Shown: positions 1 to 9,923 of the stretch, piece by piece
How positions within the stretch are numbered: position 1 is the first letter of the stretch
Layout of the letters: each line of letters begins with the position of its first letter
Assembly (NCBI GenBank): GCA_023091735.1
Contig: JALKBU010000299.1
Location: forward strand, 1 to 50,362
Source: Trichomonas tenax
Lineage: Eukaryota; Parabasalia; Trichomonadida; Trichomonadidae
Reading direction: 5' to 3'
DNA: 50,362 nt
The notes under the pieces: model-generated
Databases searched by the model: none
Seen by the model: only the letters and a program-made list of their open reading frames with translations
What the model was told of the DNA's origin: nothing
Position numbers and translations under genes: made by a program

Positions 1-533
1 ACAAAGATATTTATAACACTTTTTATAAAAGTGACAATTTGCCTGAGCAAAAAGGTGACAGTTTATTCATGAAAAGTGGCTTTAAGGTTCTCTGTCACTT
101 TTTGATGTTCACTTTTGTCCTAGACTCAAAAAAGAGATTTATTTCCGGTTTATACAAAATTGGCCGATAAATTTCGTGTAAGCTTTTACAGGGATGATAT
201 TAATCATGTTTTCTATATAATTAATATGTTTTCAAGCGAAAATAGTTTTTTTCGTACGTTAATTTTCGTGAGCCCAGCTTTTTTAACTGAAAGAGAATTT
301 TGCGATTTCCGTTAAAATTACATCGGTGAATGGCAGAATTGATTCCATCCGATTATACTCATCCTTGTGGTGGCACTGCAATGTGCAATGGACGGAAACT
401 TCAAAATAATTGTAATCATTTCACTTTTCGCGGGTAATTTGCAATTTCGTATTTATTCTGCTTTACGAATGCATTAGACTTGATTTTTATTGTGATAAAA
501 AACGATGAATTGTTTATATCACTTTTTATCCAG
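1..533 (+). promoter_or_regulatory. Upstream region of the GPDH gene with clustered AAAAGTGA / TCACTTTT boxes
   Basis: No convincing ORF lies here. The first 120 bases hold several copies of one short box in both orientations. AAAAGTGACA is at 27-36 and abuts its own inverse (CACTTTT, TAT, AAAAGTG). A variant AAAAAGGTGACA is at 49-60, TGTCACTTTTT near 93-103 and TTCACTTTTGTCC near 108-120. Two more TCACTTTT boxes lie near 420-428 and 519-526, the last just before the ATG. The same box sits close to the start codon of other genes in this window, so a transcription-start or factor-binding role is inferred, not shown. Confidence 0.4.
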
Positions 534-1598
534 ATGACCAAGCATCAGGTATGTATGATCGGATCCGGCAACATGGGCTCCGCCATGGCCAAGATCATCG
601 GCTCCAATGTTGCCAACCTCCCTGAGTTCGACCCAATCGTCAAGATGTACACATATCCAGAAACACTCGCCGACGGCTCTAACATTGTCGACTCCATCAA
701 CACACACCACGAGAACAAGAAGTACCTCCCAGGAGTTCCACTTCCACACAACGTCCTCGCTGTCGGCGATGTTAAGGAGTCCTGCAAGGGCTGCGACTAC
801 ATTGTCATCGTCACACCACACCAGTTCCTCCCAAGGCTTCTTGAGCAGATGATTGGACTCATCCCAGAGAACTCAACAGCTATCTCTCTTGTCAAGGGTG
901 TTACACTCAAGGGCGACACAATCTCTACAGTCACAGACACAGTCACAGAGATGCTCGGCATCCCATGCGGTGCTCTCATGGGCGCTAACATCGCTAACGA
1001 TGTCGCTAAGGATGAATTCTGCGAGTCCACAATCGCTTTCAAGGACCCAGCCATCGGTGAGCTCTGGAAGCCAATCTTCAACACACCAACATTCAGAATC
1101 AAGGTTATCGACGACCTCGTTCTTCAGCAGCTTTGCGGCACATTCAAGAACATCTATGCCACAGGCGTTGGCTTCCTCGATGGCCTTGAAATGGGTGAGT
1201 CAACAAAGGCTGCTTTCATCCGCATCGGTATGGAAGAGACGTTCAAGTTCGCCCAGTGGTATTTCCCAGACGCTGGCTGCAAGATGGAGACATTCCTCGA
1301 GTCTTGCGGTGTTGCTGACTTCATCTGCACATCATACGGTGGCCGTAACCGTAAGTGCGCTGAGGCCTTCGTTAAAACAGGCAAGTCCCTCGAAGAGCTC
1401 GAGAAGGAGATCCTCAACGGCCAGAAGCTCCAGGGTGTTCTCGCCGCTAAGGAAGTCGCTGCCCTCCTCAAGATCCGTGGCAAATACGAGGACTACCCAC
1501 TTCTCGTCACAATCCACATGATTGCTACTAAGCAAATCGAACCAAAGATGATCCTCGAGTACGACGGCCCACATGTTGCCAATTTAAAGGTTGAGTAA
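534..1598 (+). CDS. Glycerol-3-phosphate dehydrogenase (NAD+), cytosolic GPD1 type
   Basis: The product (354 aa) reduces dihydroxyacetone phosphate to glycerol 3-phosphate with NADH, the step that feeds glycerol formation and redox balance in anaerobic protists. The Rossmann dinucleotide motif GSGNMG is at residues 10-15. Further family blocks are visible: LVKGV, the MGANIANDVA segment, GTFKNIYATGVGFLDG with the catalytic-region lysine, and STKAAFIRIGMEE. Length fits the eukaryotic GPD1 family (about 350 aa). The open frame runs 18 codons further upstream to a TTG at 480, but the family N-terminus begins at the ATG at 534. Codon use is strongly biased (ACA for Thr, CCA for Pro, many C-ending codons), suggesting high expression. 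TCACTTTTTATC lies immediately upstream. Confidence 0.93.
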   Translation: MTKHQVCMIGSGNMGSAMAKIIGSNVANLPEFDPIVKMYTYPETLADGSNIVDSINTHHENKKYLPGVPLPHNVLAVGDVKESCKGCDYIVIVTPHQFLPRLLEQMIGLIPENSTAISLVKGVTLKGDTISTVTDTVTEMLGIPCGALMGANIANDVAKDEFCESTIAFKDPAIGELWKPIFNTPTFRIKVIDDLVLQQLCGTFKNIYATGVGFLDGLEMGESTKAAFIRIGMEETFKFAQWYFPDAGCKMETFLESCGVADFICTSYGGRNRKCAEAFVKTGKSLEELEKEILNGQKLQGVLAAKEVAALLKIRGKYEDYPLLVTIHMIATKQIEPKMILEYDGPHVANLKVE

Positions 1599-1976
1599 GT
1601 AAAAAAGCGACAGCAGAAAGTTAGGTGATGCACAAATTTATTACATATTTCTCATACTAGGCATGTGTTACGTTTTTTCATAGAAAAGCAGAATATTTTT
1701 TTGCGAATTTATATGATAACAACATTATCTTGTTTTAAAGACTTCCAATGTCCACAATGGGCTTTGGATTCACCATCATCAGATTTGTCCGTAACTGTAG
1801 AACCACTAATAGGGATTGAATATCATATATGACTTTAAAATATTAGAAATTGTCGAAAACTATTAGCGGTTGATCGTTGTTAATGTATTTTGTTATTTAT
1901 GAAATTTCTGGATATTAACAATATTTATAACTTTTGAAAATGAACATATGAATTCAAAATTCGAATAAAAAACAAG
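1599..1976. other. Intergenic, convergent gene ends
   Basis: AT-rich spacer between the plus-strand GPDH stop and the minus-strand stop at 1977. I see no gene, RNA or clear repeat in it. Confidence 0.5.
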
Positions 1977-3098
1977 TTAGGCTATGGTAATGTTTGAAGC
2001 CGGAGGACGTAATCTCTTGATAATATTTTGATCCTCAAAATTGAATGAAGATTCAGGAAAATTAACATTCATATTTGAGGCATCTATTGCCTTCTTGAGG
2101 TTGTGATGCTGGTTATTGTATAATGGAATGATCTTTGCTTCAACAAAAGTCTTCGATATATTGAACTGAATCAACTTAGCTGTAATGTATGCGATTACCT
2201 GATACAGCGATAAGCATTCATCAAGCAATATTTTTGATGGCTTCTCACGGAATGCAGAAATAATTAAATCCATTGATGTTTGTAAATTCTGAAGAACATC
2301 TAAACAAATTGGTGGATTTCCTGGCGGTGGTGGATTTGCTTTGTTTGCCTTCGTAAACTCGCCTAAACTATAATTACCTTCAAATTGTCCAAATTTTTGA
2401 ATGAAAGATCGCTTTGATTCAAGGTAATCGTGAAGCCTGACAGCCTGCGGCAATGCTGGAAGTGTGTTAAGAACTTTTCTAACACGCAATCCACATTTTT
2501 GAGAAGTTTGAAGGATAAATAAACCGCAATCAGGGTGTTTTTTCGCGAGATCAAAGAATGTTGTCGATAGTGTTGCATCGTCAAGCGTGAAGATCTTCTT
2601 AGCAAATTCTTCGGGATTCGATTCATATAATTTGATATGTTCCTCTGTAGAATTTTGATCGTCATTACCGAACAGAAGATCGACTGCATCCTTTGGTTTC
2701 GACGGTTGAGGCTGTGTTGATGCCGGCGAAACAAAATCAATCAATAAATCGACTTTTGGAGCGTTAAAATCAGGCTTAAACTCCTGCTTAGGTTCTTGCT
2801 TTTGCGCATTGAAGTCTGGTTTGAATTCTTGTTTGTTTTCTGACTTTGCCGCATTAAAATCTGGTTTAAACTCTTGTTTAGGTTCAGCATGAGTTAGTGG
2901 TGGTGGCTTTTCGGCTGCTGCAGGTTTTGGTGGTTCTTCTTTTTTCTGTAGCTGAGTTTCATCGTCTTGATATTCAATTTGTGGTTTTTTGACCTCTGTT
3001 GGTGGAACGACGTAACATATTTCTACATCAGAAGTGTCCAAGTCTTCAATCATGTCAGGCGGAGTGCTCAATAGAATTTTCTCGTAAAATTCCACCAT
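1977..3098 (-). CDS. Putative endocytic accessory protein with clathrin-box and repeated EFKPDFNA motifs
   Basis: This 373-aa protein is not assigned to a named family. Residues 1-60 are acidic, followed by a Lys/Glu/Pro-rich linker. The linker holds three near-identical tandem units, each containing EFKPDFNA, separated by about 16 residues. Directly after the last unit comes LLIDF, which fits a clathrin-box type motif, and then DLLF. From about residue 150 to the end the chain is compact and helical in character (for example QTSQKCGLRVRKVLNTLP). Short DF-type and LIDF-type motifs in a disordered linker are characteristic of clathrin adaptors, so an endocytic role is inferred. The helical part could be a divergent ENTH/ANTH-like fold, but I could not confirm this by eye. 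TGTCACTTTTCA lies just upstream of the ATG in the gene's sense. Confidence 0.6.
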   Translation of the reverse strand: MVEFYEKILLSTPPDMIEDLDTSDVEICYVVPPTEVKKPQIEYQDDETQLQKKEEPPKPAAAEKPPPLTHAEPKQEFKPDFNAAKSENKQEFKPDFNAQKQEPKQEFKPDFNAPKVDLLIDFVSPASTQPQPSKPKDAVDLLFGNDDQNSTEEHIKLYESNPEEFAKKIFTLDDATLSTTFFDLAKKHPDCGLFILQTSQKCGLRVRKVLNTLPALPQAVRLHDYLESKRSFIQKFGQFEGNYSLGEFTKANKANPPPPGNPPICLDVLQNLQTSMDLIISAFREKPSKILLDECLSLYQVIAYITAKLIQFNISKTFVEAKIIPLYNNQHHNLKKAIDASNMNVNFPESSFNFEDQNIIKRLRPPASNITIA

Positions 3099-3460
3099 AA
3101 TGTTAAATTGAAAAGTGACATATCACGATTCCATATTTATTGAATGAAAAGCTGCCATTGTAAAATTCTTATAAAGCAGGGGTTGTGTAATTTATGAAGG
3201 GATATATTACCAAAAGAACACACAATAGTCTGCAATTTTGAAGTACCTTGCAAATATATACTCACTTCATCGAATGCAAGATAGCAGAGCTTGGAAAGCA
3301 AAACTTTTATTTTTCCAAAAATATTTTTATTTTGCAAGTCACACTGATCTTCTGTTGTTAAATATAAATTCTAAGGGATGCTAACATCAAATGAATCGAT
3401 AAAGCAGATTTCTGAAATCAGCAAAATATCAAAAAAAAAATACAATAAAAATTATAAAAA
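3099..3460. other. Intergenic between the clathrin-box gene and tRNA-Leu
   Basis: AT-rich spacer. AAAAGTGACA at 3111-3120 on the plus strand forms the promoter-proximal box of the minus-strand gene. The run of A on the plus strand just before 3461 gives the tRNA a short T tract downstream, consistent with RNA polymerase III termination. Nothing else is recognisable. Confidence 0.45.
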
Positions 3461-3540
3461 TGGTCACTCTGGGGTTCGAACCCAGGCCCTCGCGGACCAG
3501 TGCCTTAAACTGGCGCCTTAGACCACTCGGCCAAATGACC
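3461..3540 (-). tRNA. tRNA-Leu (anticodon AAG), copy 1
   Basis: Read on the minus strand, the 80-nt sequence folds as a class II cloverleaf. The acceptor GGTCATT pairs with AGTGACC, followed by discriminator A. The anticodon stem CCAGT/ACTGG encloses loop TTAAGGC, giving anticodon AAG (reads CTT, and CTC if A34 becomes inosine). A long variable arm (TCCGCGAGGGC) is typical of tRNA-Leu, and the T arm CTGGG-TTCGAAC-CCCAG is canonical. CCA is not encoded and a T tract follows, as in eukaryotic tRNA genes. There is no intron. An identical copy lies at 36590-36669. Confidence 0.96.
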
Positions 3541-3627
3541 TTGACATAGCACTCAATAAACTAATATTACCCCATAATAATCTTTACTTTATGGCAATTT
3601 TATTGAACAAAATAACAAAAATCTGAA

Positions 3628-4413
3628 TTAATGAGTATAAATAAGTGTTTCAAATACATCTTCACGATGGTAGATCCGCATTTTCTCAAAAAGGGATAGG
3701 GATCGAACAAAAAATTCCTTTTCGATCAGATATTTCAAAGATTTGAAATGCCCATATCGGATGCAAAAGTCAAGATCTATGCTTGCACCACAACTGATCA
3801 AATAAACTATGATTTTAGGGTAACCGCCAACTGCAGCATAATGAATTGGTGCATATCCTTGATTATTGACTGCATGAATGCTGCATCCACTTTTATGAAG
3901 GAATTTCACTACATTGAGATGCCCATATTTGCATGCAACATGTATTTGTAGAATTCCACAGCAGTTTGCACGATTTACTTTAAATTCAAGAGAAATTAGA
4001 AACTTGATATTTTCCAGGTTTCGGCTTTGACATGAAATTAACAAAGGATCAAGAACATTACTTGTTACAACGTGTAGATCATTTATACTTCTGTTTTCAA
4101 TTGAAATACCGATCGTGCAGCATACAAGAAATTCAAGTTCAGTTATTGAAGAAAAGAGTTTTCCGAGTTGCAATGGATTCTTGGGATTTTGATCAGTATC
4201 AATTTCTAAACAATTGACTTGGATAAGCTGCAATTCCTTATATATTTCTGAATATAAGTCTGCTTGCTTTGCCAATTCATTTTCGATTATTCTGAGGGTT
4301 CTTTCATTAACATCTGTGAGCATTTTGAAAAAGCATATTTCTGGATATGAGAAATTGATCAAATTGAGTAATTCAGGTATTATTATGTTAACATCGTTAA
4401 TATCTCCATACAT
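3628..4413 (-). CDS. Ankyrin-repeat protein of the trichomonad DUF3447-like type
   Basis: About 261 aa. The N-terminal 120 residues are the helical, poorly conserved region found before the repeats in trichomonad ankyrin proteins. From about residue 135 to the end come ankyrin units with hallmarks such as LQIHVACKYGHLNVVKFL, APIHYAAVGGYPKIIVYLI and GHFKSLKYLIEK. Such proteins mediate protein-protein contacts; the partner is unknown. The open frame begins with GTG at 4419, six bases before the first ATG at 4413, and an in-frame stop lies just upstream. The protein is short for this family, so it may be a 5'-trimmed copy. It is intact, unlike the related broken locus at 43.6-47.9 kb. Confidence 0.75.
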   Translation of the reverse strand: MYGDINDVNIIIPELLNLINFSYPEICFFKMLTDVNERTLRIIENELAKQADLYSEIYKELQLIQVNCLEIDTDQNPKNPLQLGKLFSSITELEFLVCCTIGISIENRSINDLHVVTSNVLDPLLISCQSRNLENIKFLISLEFKVNRANCCGILQIHVACKYGHLNVVKFLHKSGCSIHAVNNQGYAPIHYAAVGGYPKIIVYLISCGASIDLDFCIRYGHFKSLKYLIEKEFFVRSLSLFEKMRIYHREDVFETLIYTH

Positions 4414-4970
4414 GCGCACTCATATTGTTAATATGAACACTAAGTGAGAATATCTGTAATTGAAATGTAACTATAATTTAGTCACCATCAATGAATTAAA
4501 CATATTTATATATAAATTATTTCACGCTTTATCATTATGATAAGTTTTCTGTGACGTTCTCAATCTTGGTAACGACTCTATTAATCTCTACATTGGTTCA
4601 AAAAAGAATTGGATTGATTTCATTTTTAAATCTCTCTCATGAATAAAGAAACTAAAGATATACTTATACATCATTAAAGCAATGTCATCATTGATATTAT
4701 ACCTTTTGTTAGGCAATTAACTCATCAAGTTTACCATATCTTATGAATTAAAGTGAATATATAACATGATAATGATATACTGTGTGTACAATTATGTATT
4801 TCATCACTTAAAACTAAAAATAAGTCGTTGTTTACCATATTGTGAATAATATTTAAGATATTTATAAGTTTTCACTATGAAAAAGTATAGCATTGTGTCT
4901 GGTATAGTATTAAACAGCTTTATTTCTAAACTATGTATAATGGAAAGTTTAATAAACAGCAAAGGTGGGA
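4414..4970. other. Intergenic, gene-free
   Basis: Very AT-rich sequence between the ankyrin gene start and the MRG gene end, both on the minus strand. No ORF of note, RNA or clear repeat was seen. Confidence 0.5.
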
Positions 4971-5699
4971 TTATTTCTTTTTCTCTTTAACAGCGCGGCT
5001 TCCGTGGCTATCTGTCTTTGTGGCGTACTTCTGACCATGTGTAGGTATCGTTGGCGTTGCGCGGTGGAAAGATGAAGGCAAAGAGAAGAAAACATTTGCG
5101 TTTTCTACGCAAAAATCTATAAGCTTCTTTATGCCATCTTGCATCTTCTTTGATACTTCTGACTCTGGGTCTTCATATTTGAGATATTCTGGTAAGTCAT
5201 ATATAAAACGCAAAATAAAAATCGCTGGCGTATTCCGTAATATATCTGATTTTATTGTTTCTATATTGTTATGTTCTGAATCGTATAAAAGCTTCGGGAC
5301 TATATTTTTTTGAAATATCGAACGAATTGTCTCCGTGAATTCTCTATATTGCTCTGTTTTCACGATGTCGTCAGGGTCAAACGATAATTCGAACGAGTTT
5401 AGGAATTCTTTCATCGAAGTTTCTTGTGTTGGTGGAAATAAATGAACAGCGCGGGATTCCATGATCAAGGAATTTTCCTGGACCATGATTTGTGATAGTA
5501 TTTCGGGCATCGTGACCCATATATTCGCATCCATAACGAATTTTCGAGATCTCGGTTGAGGTCCGCGAATAAACTTGATAGACTTAGGAACAAAGACAGG
5601 TTTCTTCCTATTGAGAGTAATGGTGTACTCTGTGCTCTGTTTGATACTCCTTGAGCGACTCCTGGTGAGTGATTTATGATGCCCCTGATATTCGCTCAT
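4971..5699 (-). CDS. MRG-domain protein (MRG15/MORF4L/Eaf3-like)
   Basis: 242 aa. Residues 1-55 are basic and disordered with an RSRSRS stretch. From about residue 60 to 215 the order of conserved blocks matches the MRG domain: MPEILSQIMVQENSLI at the start, a central FTETIRSIFQKNIVPKLLY (compare the family's FNVMLGTQLLY), NTPAIFILRFIYDLPEYL (the LRLFVR region) and a last helix ending VFFSLPSSFHRAT (the FLS..DYHRA end). MRG proteins are subunits of NuA4-type histone acetyltransferase and Rpd3S-type deacetylase complexes in the nucleus. No N-terminal chromodomain is present, so this resembles the short MORF4/MRGBP-binding form. The tail is Lys-rich. Identification is by eye. Confidence 0.68.
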   Translation of the reverse strand: MSEYQGHHKSLTRSRSRSIKQSTEYTITLNRKKPVFVPKSIKFIRGPQPRSRKFVMDANIWVTMPEILSQIMVQENSLIMESRAVHLFPPTQETSMKEFLNSFELSFDPDDIVKTEQYREFTETIRSIFQKNIVPKLLYDSEHNNIETIKSDILRNTPAIFILRFIYDLPEYLKYEDPESEVSKKMQDGIKKLIDFCVENANVFFSLPSSFHRATPTIPTHGQKYATKTDSHGSRAVKEKKK

Positions 5700-6233
5700 C
5701 CCTAAAAGTCGTGTGTAAACTTTTTTTGGCGGGATCGATTTTTCTTGGATATCTGTGTTCCCTATATACTGTAAAGCTTATATTCTCAAAATTTTGCATA
5801 AAACGAACTTTTCTAATTTTTTGAATTTGATTTTTTTTGGCGCTAAACCAGCCAAATTGTCGATTATAACCCTGCAATCATTTTTTAGTATACTGTGTTA
5901 AATATAGCCCTTTAAAATCATTTACTAATATTTGACATGTAATATTTCATTTGGCATGTAAAAAATGCCTGTCAAAAATATTTTTCATCAATTTTTTAAT
6001 CAAATGATATTGAATAAACTATTTGCATTCATTAGCTATAACACTGTTATGAACTGGAATGAATTTTGCCGTATTTCATTGATCAATTTATGCATAGATG
6101 ATTATAGTTTTTTGTGAATCACATTCACCACTGATAGCAATATGATTTGAATGACTATAATATTATAAATTAATATTTTTATTACAAACAATAGATTAAT
6201 ATCTTTCTTATGAGTACATTTGACGAAATTTGT
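5700..6233. other. Intergenic with TGACATGTAAA-type motifs
   Basis: AT-rich spacer upstream of the MRG gene. Two spaced copies of the recurrent upstream motif occur near 5933-5965 (TGACATGTAA and GGCATGTAAA), followed by an inverted GCCTGTCA. No gene is seen; the short minus-strand frame at 5674-5877 overlaps the MRG start and looks spurious. Confidence 0.45.
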
Positions 6234-7496
6234 TCATTTGTCAACTACGAACATGTCTGATATTGAGTCTTCTTCATGTGTTGACAAAGAAGAGTTAGAA
6301 ATTGATTTCTTTGAGGCTGAATCTTTCTCTTTCTTATGAGAATGTGATGAAAGAGTTGAGTTTGAAATCGAACTCATTGTTGATTGTTGTTTGATTGGCT
6401 TCGATTGCTCAAGGCTCTGTTTGTCTGTCTCTGTTTCAGTTGTGAGTGATTTCGATGTTGTGTTTTCAGATTTCTGCGATTTCTTCTTTTCATTGAGTGG
6501 AAAATCATTCTGCAATTGTCTACGAGCAGTCCTTTTAACTCTTTGATACTTCTCGTTCTCGAAGTCAAGTATTTTAGCTGTCTGTCTTGGAGTGATGTAG
6601 TTGACTGGATGTCCAAGTCTGATTTCATTGACTTTCTTCGCAACATGTTTGTTGATGCGCCTTATTTCTTCCTCTATATCCATGTTTCCATTTGAATCAG
6701 TGAGGAAGCTGCTGTCGAACTCAAACGTCAAAACATCCTGTGTCAATGGGATGCGTGTCTTTAATGTTTGGAATGGATTTGGCTGGGACTGCATCTTAGG
6801 ACTGTATTCGTAAAAGTCAAGCTTAGGATATTCTGTCTTAGCTTTCTCATCTTGCTGCTTTCTAAAGACTTGCTGCTGCATTCTGAACTTCTCCATTGTT
6901 GCTGTAAATGCACGCGTTTGTTCAAGTAATGTTGTCTTTAGCATATCGATTTCTTTCTTGAGATTTTCGGCCTCTGCTCTTTGCGGTAATGGATGATCGA
7001 CTCTGAGCGATGTCCATGCGTCAACATGCGAAGGATGTGTTTTCTGTATATGCTGGTCGACGTACTTCAATGCTTGGAACTTCTTGCCACAAACGGGGCA
7101 CTTTTCGTATTCATGATATGCATCTCGTAGTAAAGCTTGATCTCTTTCCTTTGAATCGTATAAAAGTTTGATCTTTTTCTTCATTGCTTTGTTGAGTTGT
7201 TTTAATTTATGTATCTCGTCCAATAAAGAGTCTTGACAATCGAACATATATTTAACAGTCGTTTGTAAGTTGTCTATAAGTTGCACACATAGCGGATTTC
7301 CGAACATACGTCGATCGTTATCATTTAAATTTGCGAATGTAAAGCTGTTAATGAATTCTTGCATTGTATCGTAATCTTGTGTTTCTTTAAGCATAACTGG
7401 GTCTGTTTTCTGCACTAAACCCCAGTCAATGCCATCGTGAAGCTTGTGATTGAACTGATCAACTCTGGAATTGTCCCTAAGATAAAGATTCTGCAT
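6234..7496 (-). CDS. DZIP1/iguana-like C2H2 zinc-finger protein (basal body/transition zone)
   Basis: 420 aa. The N-terminal 125 residues follow the DZIP1 N-terminal domain: a DWGLVQKTD segment, a LQ-type helix and a predicted coiled coil with KKKIKLLYDS. A single C2H2 finger follows (C133, C136, H149, H154; CPVCGKKFQ...HIQKTH), which is the characteristic DZIP1 arrangement. Residues 170-215 form another coiled coil, then a Ser/Lys/Thr-rich disordered tail. DZIP1 family members act at ciliary basal bodies and the transition zone, which fits a flagellated cell. TTTATATGTCA, TTTACATCTCA and TTTACTTGTCA lie upstream at about 7565-7645. Confidence 0.75.
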   Translation of the reverse strand: MQNLYLRDNSRVDQFNHKLHDGIDWGLVQKTDPVMLKETQDYDTMQEFINSFTFANLNDNDRRMFGNPLCVQLIDNLQTTVKYMFDCQDSLLDEIHKLKQLNKAMKKKIKLLYDSKERDQALLRDAYHEYEKCPVCGKKFQALKYVDQHIQKTHPSHVDAWTSLRVDHPLPQRAEAENLKKEIDMLKTTLLEQTRAFTATMEKFRMQQQVFRKQQDEKAKTEYPKLDFYEYSPKMQSQPNPFQTLKTRIPLTQDVLTFEFDSSFLTDSNGNMDIEEEIRRINKHVAKKVNEIRLGHPVNYITPRQTAKILDFENEKYQRVKRTARRQLQNDFPLNEKKKSQKSENTTSKSLTTETETDKQSLEQSKPIKQQSTMSSISNSTLSSHSHKKEKDSASKKSISNSSLSTHEEDSISDMFVVDK

Positions 7497-9923
7497 TTAT
7501 AAAATATTTTAACGTGCGCAAAACTAAAAAGGGTTTATAAAAATAAAACAAGGGAATAACCTTTTATTTATATGTCAAAATGTCAAAAATGGTTGTTCAG
7601 TTTACATCTCAAAAATTGTTAAGCTGTGAGTTTACTTGTCAAATACTACACGAACATTAAAATTGCTCAAATTATAGTAAAATAAGAGAAATTAAGTTTA
7701 ATTTCACAAAAAACCTGTATACCTCATATCTTTGTATAGTATTGTATCATTAGAATCAATGGAAAATGATTTCGTGGAAGAAAAAAAAAGTGTATCAAAT
7801 CTGAGGGTCAGAACCAGATCAAACATGTATGGGCAAATATAACTGTTGTGTGGTGTGATACATAAATGTAGTGTTAAACATATATAATATCGTTTCATAT
7901 TTTTCATTAACAATTTGATATCAGCTTATTATTGAGTAAATAGCAATATTTATTATAAATATATCACATGCCAACAACATATTAACATATTACAAATAAT
8001 ACAAGCTCCTAACTGAATAATTGTTTTGTATCTTAATTTATAAATTCACGAAATCATTGCGGAGACGACAATATGCATAGATGTACGCACATATTACATG
8101 TTTTTAATGTGATACACCAACTTGTACTCATAGCCTCCCAATAAAATTGTTGAAATTATTGATTAATAAAAATAAAGTATTCAAAAATAAAAAAGAAGGA
8201 AAAATAATTAGCATCATATATACTATTTTATTAATGTAAACAGTGTCAAATAAATTATGAAAAACGTGACTTTTAACCTTATCCGCTTTTTAAAATATGG
8301 TCTTTTATAACATTTACATAGTGGTAATGCTAAAAACGATGATGTAAACGTTTTCCATTATTTCTCCAAAAACATCTCAGATTTCGGTTCTTCGAAATTT
8401 TGCATATACACTATCTATTGACTGCTTGGTTTATGGCTGCAAGGAAATAGGTCGAAATCATTTGTTTATTGGATTCTGGATGAAGCCATCTTTGTTTGTT
8501 CGATTTGAACTGTGAATTAGACTGGAAACAAATATTTATAATGAACAGTAATGATTCGAGTTCCATTCAAATCCTAATTTCCTTAATCAAAAATTATTGT
8601 GAGCTTTAGCCGTGCTTCGTTGGTATGTATATCCTATACATTGTATGTTTAAAGATCATTGCGTTGAATTTTGTTGACTTATCTATTGAACATCCATTTG
8701 TTGCAGATTAACCGTAAAAAGTGATTTTGAGAAGTTTAACACTGGAAATGATCACCAGCATCTAGTTTTGATATTCTTTTCACAGTAATTTTAATGAAAC
8801 AAAGGAAATTCAATGGAGATCATTTTATTGCTATCAAATCAAAGGAAGAATCATCACACATTAAATTATTTCATGTCCATATGGCAATGGCTATGGAGAA
8901 AAATGAATCTTAAGAAATCGATATCAAAGTTGATAATCAAATGGATTCAAGTTCTGTGACCATGCACATGATATTAAATTCTATATTCATTATTATTTAG
9001 ACCCAATTAAAGCTTAGATCCATTTAAATGAGACAGAATTGATTTTCATTCAGCTTGGTTTTGTAAATCAAGCGATAAAAAACTTTAAAAACAATGCACT
9101 CATTCCAAATATAGAACAGCTTTAATAAAAAAAATGTTATAATCAGAATTCTCCAACATTCAATTTGAGAGTGATACTTTTCATAATAGTTTTGATCATT
9201 ATGAAAAAATTAATCATGAAAAAATGTCGATCTAAAATATGATATAAAGCATAATTTGTTAAAATCGAATTTATTTAAAAGTCAGAATCTGTCAAATAAA
9301 GTTGCTGATGTCAGATTCAATATTTCTTCATTAATATAGATAATTGCATGATATTTCGTCGGGTTGTACTGCTACAAGTCGAAATTGCATGATATCTCGT
9401 CAGATAGCAGCGTCGCGAGTCAAAGAATTCGTGAAAAATTTATTGATTTTTACCACTATATAATACATTACATGTCAGATATTTATATTAAATTTGCTAA
9501 TTTAACGTGTAAAATAGTCACTTTTCTTTAAAAAGTGGGCATGCATCTTTGTTTAGGGTACACCTGACATGTAAAATTCTCACTCTATATTTATAATGAT
9601 ACAGTATTATGAAAAGTCAACCCCCACTCTGTATTTATAATTGATTATAATGATATATTTAATAATATTAAGCTATATTTTTATTCTATAGAAAATTGTT
9701 ACTTTTAAATTGAATGTTGTAGATTTCTGTTTACAACATCAGACTCATAAAATAAACCATAGAGCTCAAATAAACCAGAATACAACAATTTTATTTTTTT
9801 ATAAAATTTTTATGGGAAACACAATATTTCGTCTCATAAATCATATATATCAACATAAGGTGAAAATTCAAGGAAAAGTACAATTATTTTTGAAATGTTT
9901 ACAAATAAAAAAAGAAATTTCAG
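7497..9923. other. Gene-free 2.4-kb spacer with possible decayed sequence
   Basis: Between divergent genes. The part at 7565-7650 carries upstream motifs of the TTTACATGTCA family for the DZIP1-like gene. Copies near 9470 and 9565 (TACATGTCAG, CTGACATGTAAAA) lie on the side of the Sec7 gene. A locally GC-richer stretch at 9345-9440 contains an imperfect direct repeat (GCATGATATYTCGTC twice, about 42 bp apart). Several short frames exist (for example 7704-7913 and 9710-9931), but none has family similarity or coding-like composition. Confidence 0.4.

Noticed and set aside
480..533. 18-codon N-terminal extension of GPDH
   Set aside because: It begins with TTG, is not part of the family and overlaps the presumed promoter box; the ATG at 534 matches the family start.
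7704..7913. 69-codon minus frame
   Set aside because: No similarity, non-coding composition, and it lies in the spacer upstream of the DZIP1-like gene.
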